Part shown: piece after piece, positions 1 to 12,269 of the stretch
How positions within the stretch are numbered: position 1 is the first letter of the stretch
Layout: each line of letters opens with the position of its first letter
Source of the DNA: Thelonectria olida
Lineage: Eukaryota; Ascomycota; Sordariomycetes; Hypocreales; Nectriaceae
Reading direction: 5' to 3'
Assembly: GCA_020736575.1 (NCBI GenBank)
Contig: JAGPYM010000003.1
Location: 1,736,001-1,800,000, forward strand
Length of the DNA stretch: 64,000 bases
Notes under the pieces: model-generated
Told to the model about the DNA's origin: nothing
The model's database searches: none
The model's input: only the letters and a program-made list of their open reading frames with translations
Position numbers and translations under genes: made by a program

Positions 1-3000
1 AGTGGTTCGCGGGGGTTGACAGGGCGGTTCATCTCTTCCTGCTTCTTACGATAGAATTCAGCCGCCTTCTTGGCTTGTTGCACCTCCTGTCGTTCTCTTT
101 CGCGTTCCTTTTCGGACATCTTCTTCTTGTGATGAGTGAGTTTCGGCTGCTCCACAAAGTCATGCTCTGTGTTCTCGACGGGGCAAAGGACACATTTGTA
201 TTGCTGTGATGCATTAGTACATTAGAACATTTCCATATGTCAATCCACTTACAATTGAGACCTGAGGGTTCTTATCGTTGGTGCACATGTCGCAAGTCCA
301 CTTGCCAGAGTTACGGTTGTCATTAACACCATAGCAGTTGCGATGAACTGTAAGACGGCATTCTCGGCATGACAGATGCTGGTCTCCTTGAGGCTCCAGC
401 TGGTTGCAAATGGCGCAGGGGAGGACCCGAGGTTTGGGGATCTCGGGAACCTTGGCAGCCTCGACAATTTTGTCCTTCTTTTTCGAAGTCACAGATGCTG
501 CCGTACTGCCAGCGTCAGAATGGGCGGGGGTTGCCTCCTTCTCTGGCGGCGCGCCCTTGAGCTTCTTTCTGGGAGGCTCTTGTGCGTGGCTGACAGCGGG
601 CGGTGTCGGGACTCGTTCCGGAGTCATCATACCCATCTCTTGGGCAGCCTGCAGCTCTTTGAGGAGTTCCTCGTCTTGCTTCCGCTTCCAGGCCCTTCCG
701 CCAGCCTGGGCGACCTTCTTAGCCACCTCCTCCATGTCTTCCCATCGAATAGCGTAGCGGCGCCAAAGCTCAGCACATCGGCGACACAAGGCCATTACAG
801 GCTGCTCCTCTCCCTTATCCTTGTTCGATGACTTTCCGCTACCTTCAGCAATTGGCGCCTGGATTGAATTGGGGGCCCTTCGCCACTGTCGAGAGGTGGT
901 CGTCGAACAAAACTGACACGAGAAGCCCCGTTTCTTTTCGGCGGCCTTGTCATTGTCGAAGGCAGAATCGTCGTCATTGTCGGCAACGTCGTCAGCGTAC
1001 CTAGTTGCTTCCGTCTCGGCTTTCTTAGCCTCCTTCTTTCCTTTGCGACCAGGGAAATTGGCCCAGATCTCTTTGCCACGCTTGGTCTTTTTCCAGGTAT
1101 AATAGTAGCGAGTGACTGTGCCGGGAGCCAACGTCTTAACGTGCTTCTTGACAAGATGCAGTTCTGAACCGTACTTTGCGACGCCCTCCTCGAATTTTTT
1201 CTGCTCTGCCGGGGTTAACTCGGGCTCTTTGAACGCAGCCTTCTCCGTCTCAGCCAAGATTCCAAAAGCCCGCTTCGTGTTGTAGCCAGCGTGAAATAAG
1301 CTCTCCATGGCGACGTCTTTGAGGTTCGTTGACAGCGGTGGTAAGCCAAATTCCTTGGCCTTTTTCTGCGCATCCTTCATGTACTGCTTCATTTCGGGTC
1401 CCGAGATGGCATCGTTTGGGGGGGGAGCCAAAGTGGCGTCACCGTGCTGTTTGGGTCATCTTCATCGTGGTCCTCTCCGCGAACTGTGTATCCTGGAGGC
1501 ATGTCCTGCACCCACTTGGGTCGTTTTCCCCGCTCAGCTTTGTGAGCTTCGATGGCTGCCTGGTTCTCCTTGGACCACTTCACGTTGCCCTTGCCGTTCT
1601 TTTTCAGCTCCGGGGGCTTGACATACTCAACTGGTCGGCCTGGCCAAGGCGTCACATTGGCTTGGTTCCTTGGACCGATGCGGGTACTAGCGCGTGGGTA
1701 AATGCGATCGTCGTAGTCGAGAGCATCTTGGGGCTTGCAATGCATGCCGAGGTAACGATAAGGCCAAAGGCTCGCTTGATAGATCTGTTCAGCGGTGCCT
1801 TCATGATGGACCTCATCGTCCGGGCTCGTGCGGCCAGTTTCTGCGCCCTGAGGGTCGTCATCATCTTCATCCATGAGGTCGTCATCGTCGCCTTCGCCAT
1901 GAGGATCATTAATGTTGGGAGTGTTGCGAGCTTCCAACTTGCGTTCCTGGGCGCGACTACAAGCCGCGCAGGACCAAGCAAAACCACGCGATGGTTTTTT
2001 CAGCAGCGGTGGTTTGACACAATTCATATGATACGTGTGTTGGCACACGGCGCAGTCAACCGAATCGTTGCTGCGAGACATCAGGTTAGCCACGGGGTTA
2101 GCCACAGGGCGAGCCACAGGGTGCGTGGGTGGGACGTGGGGCAGTGCAATGCAATGGAGTGTAGGGCGGTACGTACCTGGCGCAATAGCCGGTGCATCTC
2201 TTGCAGAGCTTAACGGCGCTAGTGAGCTCCTTGCCACGCCCCTGCTCAACAAGGACGTATTTCCAGCGCTCGTCCAGCACCTTTTTAACGTTGGCGGGCA
2301 CGTTGACAATGGTCGACGTGGGGATGAGATCGTAATTTTTTTGGATGTAGCGGTCATACAGCTTCTCGTACCAGAAGCTGTCGGGAGTTTTGCGATACTG
2401 GTCCATGTTGCTGATCTCAGCCTTGTGCTTGATCTGACACTTGCCGCGCAGGGCCGTCAACGGGCTGACGTCGGAATGCATTGTTGCATAAACCATCCGC
2501 GTGTCTGGAGCCTTCCGCCCAATGTCCTTGGGGCGGTAGTACCAGTTAATTTTGAGCATGTCCACACGGTTGGAATCGTCGCCCTCGACGTGGACGAATT
2601 CCATGATGCGTCCCAGGTAGTAGGGCTCTCCCGGTGGCTCACAAACAAGGTACACATGATCTGCATCGGTGGTTAGCCCGCTCAGTGGTTCAATTTGCGG
2701 TGGGCCGGGCGCGCGTTACCATTTGGCTGCAAAACCGTGCCATCATCGGCCACCATCTTCCCATCGACGGGCCGGGCATCGCATTTCTCAAATGTCAACA
2801 TGTTGGTTTCGGGCCACGAAATTCCTTGTAAAGATGAAGTTGCTGTGGGAGTGGCGGCCGCAGTGGCCGGAGCTGTGGCAGGAGCCGTGGCAGTGGCAGC
2901 TGTCGCCTTCTTCGAGGTGCCGTTGCCCGAGGCGGCCTGGCCTGAGGAACCGCCAGACTGGGCTGCGGCTTTGCGCTTTCGCGATGTCCCCGAAGTGCTG

Positions 3001-3584
3001 GAGAACTGCGTTGTCGTGGATGCGGCGGTTGACGCGGCCGCGTGGCCATCCTTGGTGCCGTTCTGCGACTGTCCTCCGCGAGACTCGTCCGTGCCAGCTT
3101 TACGGGAATTGGCAGCCTTCGGTGTATCGCCGTTGGCCGCCGCGCTCGCTTGGCGCGATGACTTTTTGGAGTCGCCATCCTTCTTGTCATGATAGAAATC
3201 ATACACATCTGTGTCGATGTCCTTGTCCTCAGCGTAGTTGGGGCGCGAAGACCCATTCCTGTTGCGGGAGCGAGTCCCGTAGGGCGAAGCCGTGTCACCA
3301 ATGTCCTTGGCCATGGCATCAGAACTTGACTGTGTGGTCATGGGCTCAGATCCGGACTGATTGTCCTTGTCAGTAGCCTTGGTGTCCTGGTCGATGAGTT
3401 AGAAAATCAGGCAAAATCGCGACCGGCCAAAACAAGACGCGGCGGGCATGGGTATGACGCATGAAACCGGGCAAGTGAGGTGCCTTGCCCGAGACAAGGC
3501 GAAAAATTAAAAAGGGCAGAGACGCGAAATAGGAAGCAGGTTGGGTTCAAGTAAAGCAGACGGGCTTACATTTTGTTGTGCCAT
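1..3584 (-). CDS. SNT2: Snt2-like BAH/PHD/ELM2/SANT chromatin regulator (partial, apparent frameshift)
   Basis: Exons 3570-3584, 2720-3386, 2177-2660, 253-2070 and 1-203; the 3' end lies beyond the left edge. The first exon encodes only MAQQN, and the first intron ends after a CTAAC branch site. Domain order: a low-complexity Ser/Gln/Ala N-terminus, a BAH domain (from HVYLVCEPPGEPYYLGRI), a first PHD finger (SVDCAVCQHTYHMNCV), an ELM2-like segment (from YPRASTRIGPRNQANV), a SANT-like helix set, a GATA-type CxxC...CxxC finger (FSCQFCSTTTSRQWRR...ALCRRC), and an extended PHD (PCAICNQLEPQGDQHLSCRECR) running off the window. This order is that of yeast Snt2, a histone-binding protein that works with Rpd3 and Ecm5 in stress-responsive transcription. 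Inside exon 4 the frame breaks at a run of eight C (1418-1425 on the plus strand). One more C would join the two halves, so this is an assembly error or a recent mutation. No good intron bridges it. Confidence 0.85.
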
Positions 3585-6500
3585 GGCAGCCTGATCAATC
3601 TCAGTTGCGCAGAAATGAAGCAAGGCGGTTCACGTATCGAGGCATGCCCGGAGGTGGTGACTTGGCAGAGAAGGTTGAGTGTAAGGCAAAGCAGATGAAG
3701 GTGTAAGGGTGTTGAGTGGAAATCCAGAGGCGTCAGAAGAAGAATATCTAGTCGCAATGAGCGATCCGCGGGGGGGATAGATGTCGTCCAGTGCGACAAA
3801 GTCGAAACGAAGTGTTCACGACTGGAATTGCACACAGAGATGAGAGTGCAAGCAAGGTTGAAGGAGGAAGAGGTATGATTCCCAGGCGCCGGGAGAAGAA
3901 GAAACGTCCTGGCACCCCGAGGCGGCGGCCCTGGCCTGGTCGATACATCCACACTACTAGCAGTGCACGGGGGCGGCATTATGAATGGATGTACCGCAGC
4001 AGTACCTGCTATCACTGCGGCTGCTTGCACGCCCGTCCCAGGGTTCATCCACACCCTAACGTGATGCGGAAGAACCTTGTCAGTACATGCAGCACCCCGG
4101 TCACCAGTGCTACCTCAGTCTCCACGCGGGCCCATCTGCGTCTCGCACCACTGAGGTGACGAGCCGACGGATCTCAACCCAACTTTGAGGCGTGTCCACG
4201 GGTCCTCCCACAGAACCAAGGCCCGGCTGGGGGGGCCAGTATTCGTACAAGCACCAGTGCCGTTCCAGAGGCCAACTTCGACAATGGGAAGGTCACCGCC
4301 TAACAAGATGGCTGGAAAGTGTCGACGAGAGGGGGAACCATGATGTTTGACAGAGGGGTGGATGGGGAGTGAGGTGATTCACAGACAGACACACGAGTTC
4401 GATCACGTCCTCCTCCAAGCCTACCGAGCTGGACGACAATTGTCGGCCCTCTGCATCTTCAGCCAGGCCAATCCCAGTCTCTCAACCGACGTAGGCCATT
4501 TTTCTAGGGAGAGGATACCGGCTGGGCTGGTTTGCGCACCGCGATATAATTACGCCTCCCCCGAGTTTCTGCTATTCTGGTTCAACGACTCGATGTCGCC
4601 AGTGTTGACTGGACCGGGCTGGCTGGGTCCTTGGACCCCATATCGGGGCCTCGTCATGCACCATCTCGGTGAATGTGGATGGGATGAAAGATGACTGTGC
4701 GTGCTAATTAGATACCAGATGTTAGTGGTTCCGTGATGAGATAGCATTCGCCTCCGCTCGATTGGAAACTAATTAGAGTCCAAAGGTGGAAGTGGACGAA
4801 CAACAAGAGAGGGGCAGGGCAAGAGTCTTTGTAACGACATCAACAGGCTCGCATCCGGGTTAAGAACTGGTCGAGACTTCAAACATGGGGCGCCAACTCA
4901 TCCATCCGTATTTCCCGTCACCATCTCGCACACCCTTGCACACCGTCGAGTCAATCGTGACATGTCCAACTCAGGTAGGCAGTTGCAGTTGTTGGGCAAG
5001 CTGGGAAGCTGGTCCAGTGCCGTAATAACTAGGTTAGTCCTTACGACTCTATTGTTCTGGACTTCCCGTATTGCCATTGTCGGCAGCAGGGAACCATGGC
5101 CTTTGAGTTACCATTGTGTTTCCATGCGGTTCCGGCTCCTGTCCCTCGACCAACTCCTCCTCCGTACGGAGCACTCATTAATGTTAGTTACTTCGCAGAG
5201 GATGGAGAGTGGAAGAGGGTGTCGCACGGGGCACTCTCCTCCCTCTTCTCGGGACCCTTGTCGTCATGCTGCCTCTTTTTTCTCTGTCTCCTAATTGCCA
5301 TTGATAGCAAGCAGTCCCGGACAATGACGAGCATCCGCGCACCAATCCAAGCCATGGTCGCAGATCACCGCATCATAAGGGTAAAGTTGGGTGCCGCCAC
5401 CAGGCGGATTGCAGTACGGCAAAAGCGATTAAAAGAGAATTGTTTTACTTATTTCTTTGGCTCGTCCTCAGCTGCAGGTTAAGGCTGGTTTTTTCTTCTT
5501 GCCCGTTTCGGGTGCCGCTGGGCAGGCTGGCTTAGCATTTCCCAAGTGCTAACATATGCACGAGCAACGACATGTCTCCCCCGAAAGTGTGTGGAAGTGT
5601 GGGAGGGCCAAGGATCGACCTGGGTTGTCGAGTCCCGAAGGATTGGGGCCAATCACTCAGGGCCCGTTCGTGTCCTCGTCCCCTTGAGTTTGGCCTTCGG
5701 TTCTGCCTTTTGACAACGGGCCAATTTCGCAACGGAAAATGGATGTGCGGTGATGGTCTCGAGATCCTCGTCGACGCTGACGGGGTGAGTCGGTAATAGG
5801 GCTAACGATTGAGCTGGCGTTGGGAGCAAGCTCCACCGGCTTGGCCGGGGGGACGGGTGTGTGGCCCAGCATCCATCCAAGCATATCCAGCCGGCAGCGA
5901 CAAGCATCAAGCTGGATCCAAGCATCCAAGCATCCAGCCAGAGTCCCAGGTGTGGCCCGGATGGGTGGTGGCATGCAACTGGGCTTAAGCCGCCCACCCC
6001 TTGCTGACCATGGCCATTATTAGTACGACGTCTCGCCAGCAATGTCTCAACTCCCTCGTTTCTGCAATCTGCCACTCAGACGCCGACAATTCAAACGTCT
6101 GCGAGGGCTTGGGTAGGCACCAAAGTTTACATCCAGGACAGGCACTGGAGGGCCCCGCCCATCAAGGCCATCGAACTCTGTTGTTCGCTGGCTCTCCCTT
6201 TTGATTCCATTGCAGGGTTCAGAACATGTGCCGAAATGAGGCTCTGGAAGTCGAAAAGGCGCAAATGGATGCAGCCTGGAATGAAGGGATCGATGGTGTT
6301 GACAGATTGATTGCTGCAGACGGGTCTTATTATTATTAGGGATACAGGACAGGCTTGGCTAGCCCTGGTTAGAGAACAGACATGGCCGTCGATTGTCCCG
6401 TCATTGGTGTCTGTCGCCCAGGCACACACACACTCTCTGCCTGCCTCATTTACTCACCTTACAGAGCCACGGCAGATGGCGGTGGACCTGGATAGTGGAC

Positions 6501-8048
6501 AGTGTCTCGGTGATGAATTGTCTGGCGATCAGTCGATCCGATAGTACCAGCTGAGACGGGCGCATCGAGCATCGGTCGCCGGTTGCTTCTCCAATGTTGT
6601 CCACCTACACTCCAGAATCGGTCCCAAGGAGTCGAGGACATGTGCTGCTGGGGGCTGGGCTTGGCCTGTGCCAGCCTGCAGCAAACGCTGCTGCGCTGTT
6701 AACATGAGTCGTCGAATCAAGACACCACCGGGATGACAGCCCCGATGAGGAGTTGGAAGGGTTGCGGGAGGGTCGTGGGGCTGGGGGTGCACAGGCAAAC
6801 ACCCGACCTCAGGTAAGAGCCCCGACGACACTTGGAGCAGGGCCCTGCTTTTTTGCCACAGAACCTCCCAGATGGGCGAAGAACGATGGAAGCAATTAAA
6901 TCTGTTCATTTCCATGGAGGGAGAGATTTCGCACACTCATCGGATAGTGGCGTTTTTGGCGCAGAAAGCCATTGTCCCCAGGTTAACTGTCTTGGTACGT
7001 TCTCACACGCCCGTCGACGGCATCATCGAAGCCACGTCCTGGTTATCCATTTAGGCGGATGAATTCCGACGGAGCACTCACTCCACTGAGGAGATCCCAT
7101 CACTCCGGAGGGATGAACCGAGGAGTGCGGATTTTGCAGAGTCGCACATGGTCGAATAGGTACTGTGGCCAACGACGTGCGCTAATGGAAGTCAAAAGGT
7201 GCCTTCCAAAAAAGACAGCTCCCAAGGCCAAAAGAAGAACCAGGGATGAGATGGGTTGGGCAAACCGCTGCACACCCACACCCAACCAGCAAGGGGAAAC
7301 GTCAACGCGGACAGTTTTAGTCTTCTCGGCGTCGGGGAGAACCGCACAGGGTTCTGCCTCTGTGGCGGTTGGCCAATCGCGCCGCCGTATCTCGTCGCGG
7401 GGCACCACTGCCAGAGCCCTGCAAATCGGCTGCAGCCTGTCGTGTGGTGTCAGGAACGCCCCGCGTTTAAGTGGCTCTTATCCAGGCAGGAACGAGAGAG
7501 GGTGCACCATGAGAATTGGAGGTGCACGTAGACTATACCCTTTTCGAGCAAAACCTGAGTAAAGCAACGTTGGACATGACACAACCTGCAACTTAGAATT
7601 GATCCCAACGTACAGTGTACTTGATCGGATTTGTGCCTTTCTTTTCTGCTATTGTTTATCCATTCTTTAGTCTTTTCAAGCAACCGTCAACAAGTTGACG
7701 AGCGGTTATGAAGTGGAGTATTTCCGGAAATGGCTCCATGGTATGTGCGTCCTCGAATTTCTGGTGCATCAATCATCAGTCTCCAGGCAGGTGCTTCTGC
7801 CTTCCTTCGATCCAGCTCGTCCACGTGACATCGCGTGTTGTCCGTTTTCGATGACAACGCGGTCAGTCACGTTCGGGACACGCTCGGCATTCGTCTCAAA
7901 GAGAGTGGAATTATTTAACGAGGTTTGTTTTTGGTTGCTCCTGATAACTCCCGGCGTTACATGGGATCTCGTTTCTTGGCGCCCTGGCTCCTACATCTGG
8001 TAATGACTGCATCTTTCACCTTTATTACATCTTGACTCGTAACCCAAG
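3585..8048. other. long intergenic spacer
   Basis: About 4.5 kb between the Snt2 start and the helicase start. Open stretches here are short, lack recognisable motifs, and do not join through plausible splice sites. The part next to Snt2 is presumably its promoter and leader. The only texture I see is degenerate AGCATCCA-type short repeats near 5865-5945 and a short CA run near 6423. No tRNA or 5S rRNA-like sequence was found. Confidence 0.6.
5865..5945. repeat. degenerate short tandem repeat (AGCATCCA-like)
   Basis: Units of the form AAGCATCCA or CAGCATCCA recur several times, partly back to back near the right end of the interval. They lie in otherwise unannotated spacer. The array is too short and imperfect to call a minisatellite family. 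Confidence 0.45.
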
Positions 8049-11000
8049 ATGAAGAGCATGCGAGGACTGTTGCACACAACCAGTGTCGATACGACCACCG
8101 ATAAATCCACAAGATTTTCTACCACGTCCATTGCCGGCCAAAAGAGAGCCTGGTCTGGTGAAGTTCGTACGAGGTCATCCTCGTCGGATCCCAAGCAGCC
8201 GGTCCAGTTCCAAAGAGCCACCAGTCTCCCGAATGCACCTGTTCGCCTCTCTCCCAGTCGTATCGTCGACCTCAACGTCTCCGTTGGAATATCTGAGTAC
8301 TCTCAGCGGAGGATAATAGCTGCTACTCCGTCAGACACTCATGATCCCGAACTAAACTTAGCCCACCCGACCTACAGTCTTCCATCACAACTTGTTGAGA
8401 ATTTTGCCTCTCTTGGCATCAAGCAGATATATCCTTGGCAAAAATCTTGCCTCAAAGGCCCGGGCCTCTTGACTGGAGAGAAGAATCTCGTGTACTGTGC
8501 CCCGACGGGGGGTGGCAAATCCCTGGTGGCTGATGGTGAGTTTAGCGATGTTGTCGATGCATCGTTTGACTAATGATGATGCAGTCCTTATGCTCAAACG
8601 AGTTCTTGGGGAGAAGGGCTCCAAGGCTCTTCTTGTTCTTCCATATGTCGCTTTAGTCCAGGAAAAGGTTCGGTGGCTGCGAAATATCGTCCAAGGATTA
8701 TGCGAACCGACCAACACTGCTAGCAGTCATGACGATGACAAGAGCATATGGCGTCGGCGCGCAGACCAAGCTACCGTTCGTGTCGTGGGGTTCTTTGGTG
8801 GTGGGAAAGTCAGGGCAACGTGGCAGGACTTTGATATCGGTGTCTGTACATTGGAAAAGGTGGGCAACAAGCAGATCTTGGTATTGGTCAACGAAACTGA
8901 GTCTTTGTCAGGCAAATGCACTTGTGAATACTGCTATCGACGATTGTTCCATCCCCCAGCTCAGATCGGTCGTTCTGGATGAGCTTCACATGATCGATGA
9001 TGATCACCGTGGATATCTCTTAGAGCTAATCGCGACCAAATTGCTCAGTTTGGAACAGCCCATACAAATCGTGGGCATGAGCGCAACTCTTCCGGTAAAT
9101 CTCCGTCTCCCGTCTCGTATTTCTCGGCAACTGTCCATCTGACTATTTAGTAGAACATGGATCTTATGGCAGAATGGCTCGGTGGACATTGCTACGAAAC
9201 TCGCTACCGACCGGTACCCATCGAAGAGCATCTTGTTCACGAGGGCAAAATCTACCCCGCCAGTACGACAAGTCACCTCATAAAGACGGCAACTCAACTA
9301 AGCAAACCCGGGTTGACCCAAGGGGCGGCGAAACCTTCTCGGACAATTAGCCCGTCCCATCACAGAGAGTTCCGCGATACTGTGCTGAATTCAGTGGTGA
9401 CTCTCGCTCACGAAACGGCCTCGGCCGGCTATGGTGCCCTGGTTTTTGCCGGGAGTCGGGGCGTATGCGAGGCAGATGCACGCTGGATCAGTCGAGTGAT
9501 GCCCCCACCACACGAACTGGATCCTGCGCTGCTCGACAGGAGAATGGACTTGCTAGGAGAGCTCCGAAGTCTGAATACTGGTATTGACCCTGTGCTAGAG
9601 GAGACGGTCTTGTACGGCGTGGCATTTCATCGTAAGTTTCCCCTTTTTTTTTTTTCTTTCCTTACGACATGCATTTTTAACTTGACCCAGATGTAAGTAT
9701 ACTCCGGCCTCTAAGGTACACTTTTTTCTGATGATACAGGCCGGGTTGACGACCGACGAAAGAGACCTCATTGCTGCGGCTTACGACGCTGGTACCATCC
9801 TCGTCTGTGTCGCTACATGCAGCCTTGCAGCTGGGATAAACCTGTATGTGCCCATCGAGTCACTCATGATGCGATCGATGGCTGACTGATCTGGGATAGA
9901 CCAGCCAGGAGGGTGATTCTCCATAATTGCCGAATGGGCCGAGAGTTCGTAGGCCCCTCGATGCTCCGGCAGATGCGAGGCCGAGCTGGGAGGCAGGGTA
10001 AATCGCCAGTTGGGGAAACGTACCTGTGCTGTCGCGAAAATGATCTTGAGCAAGTTGTCGAGCTGATGCATGCTGAGCTGCCGGAAGTTGCGAGCTGTTT
10101 GAACACAGAGAATCGCCGGATCCAACGGTAAGTTAAATCAGCCGATTGAGATGCGCATGTCCACGTCTAATAGCTTCCAGGGCGCTACTGGAGGTGATCT
10201 CGATTCGCCTCGCAGTGAGTCGTGAGTCGATTGACGACTATTTCAAACAGTCCCTTCTGAGTTATACCCACGACGCCAAATTTGTCAAGGAGTGCATCGT
10301 ATCGAGTCTGGAGGAAATCGAAGCAATGGGATTCGTTATTCGTGATCAATTCTCCATGTATGCTGCGACTCAGTTGGGCAAAGCCATTGTTGCATCAGCC
10401 ATCGATCCCGATGACGGCGTGTTTGTCCACAAAGAGCTGAGTCGGGCACTCAAGGCATTTGTCATGGACGGTGAGATGCACGTGCTATACACCTTCACCC
10501 CAGTCCAGGAATTTGGCGTTGCCGTCAATTGGCAAGTGTTTCGCAATGAGATGGAAGGCCTCGATGAAAGTGGGCTCCGTGTGTTGAGCTTCCTTGGGAT
10601 CAAGCCTACGACAGTTATGAGACTGTAAGTAACCAACCTTCCATTGCTCAATAGCTCCAGCTAACCCCCAGCTACAGAGCTCAGGGCGCTACTCTGCGAG
10701 AGGGCACACAGCAGGAAAAGGACCTCGCTCGTGTTTATCGCCGATTTTACCTCGCCCTCCAACTGCGCGACCTGTGCAGCGAAGTGCCCATCCACGTGGT
10801 GGCTCGGAAATATGACATGCCTCGAGGTACCGTGCAGAATCTGTCTCAAACTTGTCAAGGGTTTGCAGCGGGCATGATCAAATTCTGCGAGCAAATGGGT
10901 TGGGGGTAAGTCATTAATTGATGCACAACAGTGTCTCGCGGGCTAACCGCATACCAGGGTGTTGGCGGCCGCTCTGGATCATTTCTCTGACAGGCTGATT

Positions 11001-11447
11001 GCGGGTGCGAGGGCGGATCTATTAGCCCTGGCCAAAATCACATTCATCAAGAGTCGGACAGCGTAACTATGCGACGTCTTCCCCAACGGGAAACGCCCTG
11101 CTAACAGTGTCACAGGCGAGTGTTTTGGGAGAACGGGTTCCGGACGGTTGCAGCCATCGCCAACGCTGATCCAATGGAACTACTACCCGTTCTAATGCAG
11201 GTCAGACACGGCGTCGCCCCCCCATTTGGCCATGGATGGCTAATCTTCACAGGCCCAGCCGAACAAGATTCGTCTGAAGGGGAAAGACAGTGAAAAGCTG
11301 GAGGAGAAGCTAATGATCAAGGCCAAGGTCATCTCCGACTCGGCCAACAGGCTCTGGCGTAAGTGACCTTGATTCATTCTGTCCTGTCGTTGATTGGCTA
11401 ATTTCTTGAAAGGAATCCAAATGCAAGCCAGCCTCGAGGAAGAGTGA
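8049..11447 (+). CDS. HELQ: HELQ/POLQ-family superfamily 2 DNA repair helicase (helicase-only)
   Basis: Thirteen exons: 8049-8535, 8585-8859, 8912-9094, 9154-9631, 9691-9692, 9740-9843, 9900-10127, 10181-10624, 10672-10905, 10958-11062, 11116-11200, 11253-11358 and 11413-11447. They sum to 2766 nt (921 aa). After a disordered N-terminus of about 110 residues come a Q-like region (IKQIYPWQKSCL), Walker A (YCAPTGGGKSLV), LVLPYVALVQEK, DELH (VVLDELHMIDD), motif III (GMSATLPNMDLM), the FHHAGLT motif, motif V (CSLAAGINLPARRV) and motif VI (QMRGRAGRQG), then winged-helix and helical regions with an HhH-like end. This is the layout of HELQ/Mus301 and of the helicase half of DNA polymerase theta, which act in replication-coupled repair. 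No polymerase domain follows; the protein stops in QASLEEE. Exon 5 is only 2 nt, needed to keep FHHAGLT in frame. Confidence 0.9.
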
Positions 11448-12269
11448 AATAAATCAGAAGAGGTCGTTCCGTCAGTCAGGTCAAACAAACTCCAGGCATC
11501 CAAGCCTCCATTATGATCGGAACTGGAAATGGACAGCAAAATGCTATCCTCCCCAGATCAGGCTTAGACTGCGATTGGCAGTCTGTCATGTCCAATTGGA
11601 GGCAATCAGAAATCAAGATGCACGCGACCCAAACTTGGGCGACTGACTTGGTGTCACTCCGCGGGCGGTAAAGCCCAATGAGGGCCAATACAAAGCATGG
11701 ACGGAGATGTTGGGAGGTGTTTCAGTTTTGTCTTTGAAGCGACTCCGCCCGGCTTGAGATTGCACGGCGCATGCAGAGGAAGCACTGACATGTCCAGATA
11801 CGGCGGCATGCACAAATCAGTCTCTGGAGTTGAGAGAGGTAGGGCAATGCAGGACAGGCAGACAATGGGAGGCAAGGAGGGGGTCACGTGGAAGCAGGTT
11901 TGGGGCTGTACTTGGTCTGACATCAAAATAACAGCACCTCAGGCGTGCAGCGCGCTTCGCCATTGGCGGCTGTCTCCAAAAATTAAAGCACCCGCATATT
12001 TGGCATGTCGTTGGCTCTCAGCGCATTTTGTCCAGGGCTGATGGTGTGAAGGCAGCACCGCAGGAGGAGGAGCAGCAAGCAGCAGCGGCAGCGCAGCACA
12101 AGCAGCCTCTTATTTTATTTGATTTTTTGATTGATTTTATTTTGCGTCTTCCTGCATCCTGGACAGAATTTCTTCTTCCCATTGCATCTCATCCCTACGA
12201 TTCTATTCCATCGCCCGTCCATCCCCCTCCTCATCTCCACCCCCAACAGCTCACCGACCTACCTAGACA
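11448..12269. other. intergenic spacer
   Basis: About 0.8 kb between the helicase stop and the BTB gene start. The right third (about 12050-12260) is rich in CAG/GCA then T-rich and C-rich, as expected of a promoter and leader for the downstream gene. No coding signal was seen. Confidence 0.6.

Noticed and set aside
1329..2213. Open frame of 294 residues on the plus strand over Snt2
   Set aside because: Antisense shadow of the PHD/ELM2 exons; composition is not protein-like and no splice-linked extension exists.
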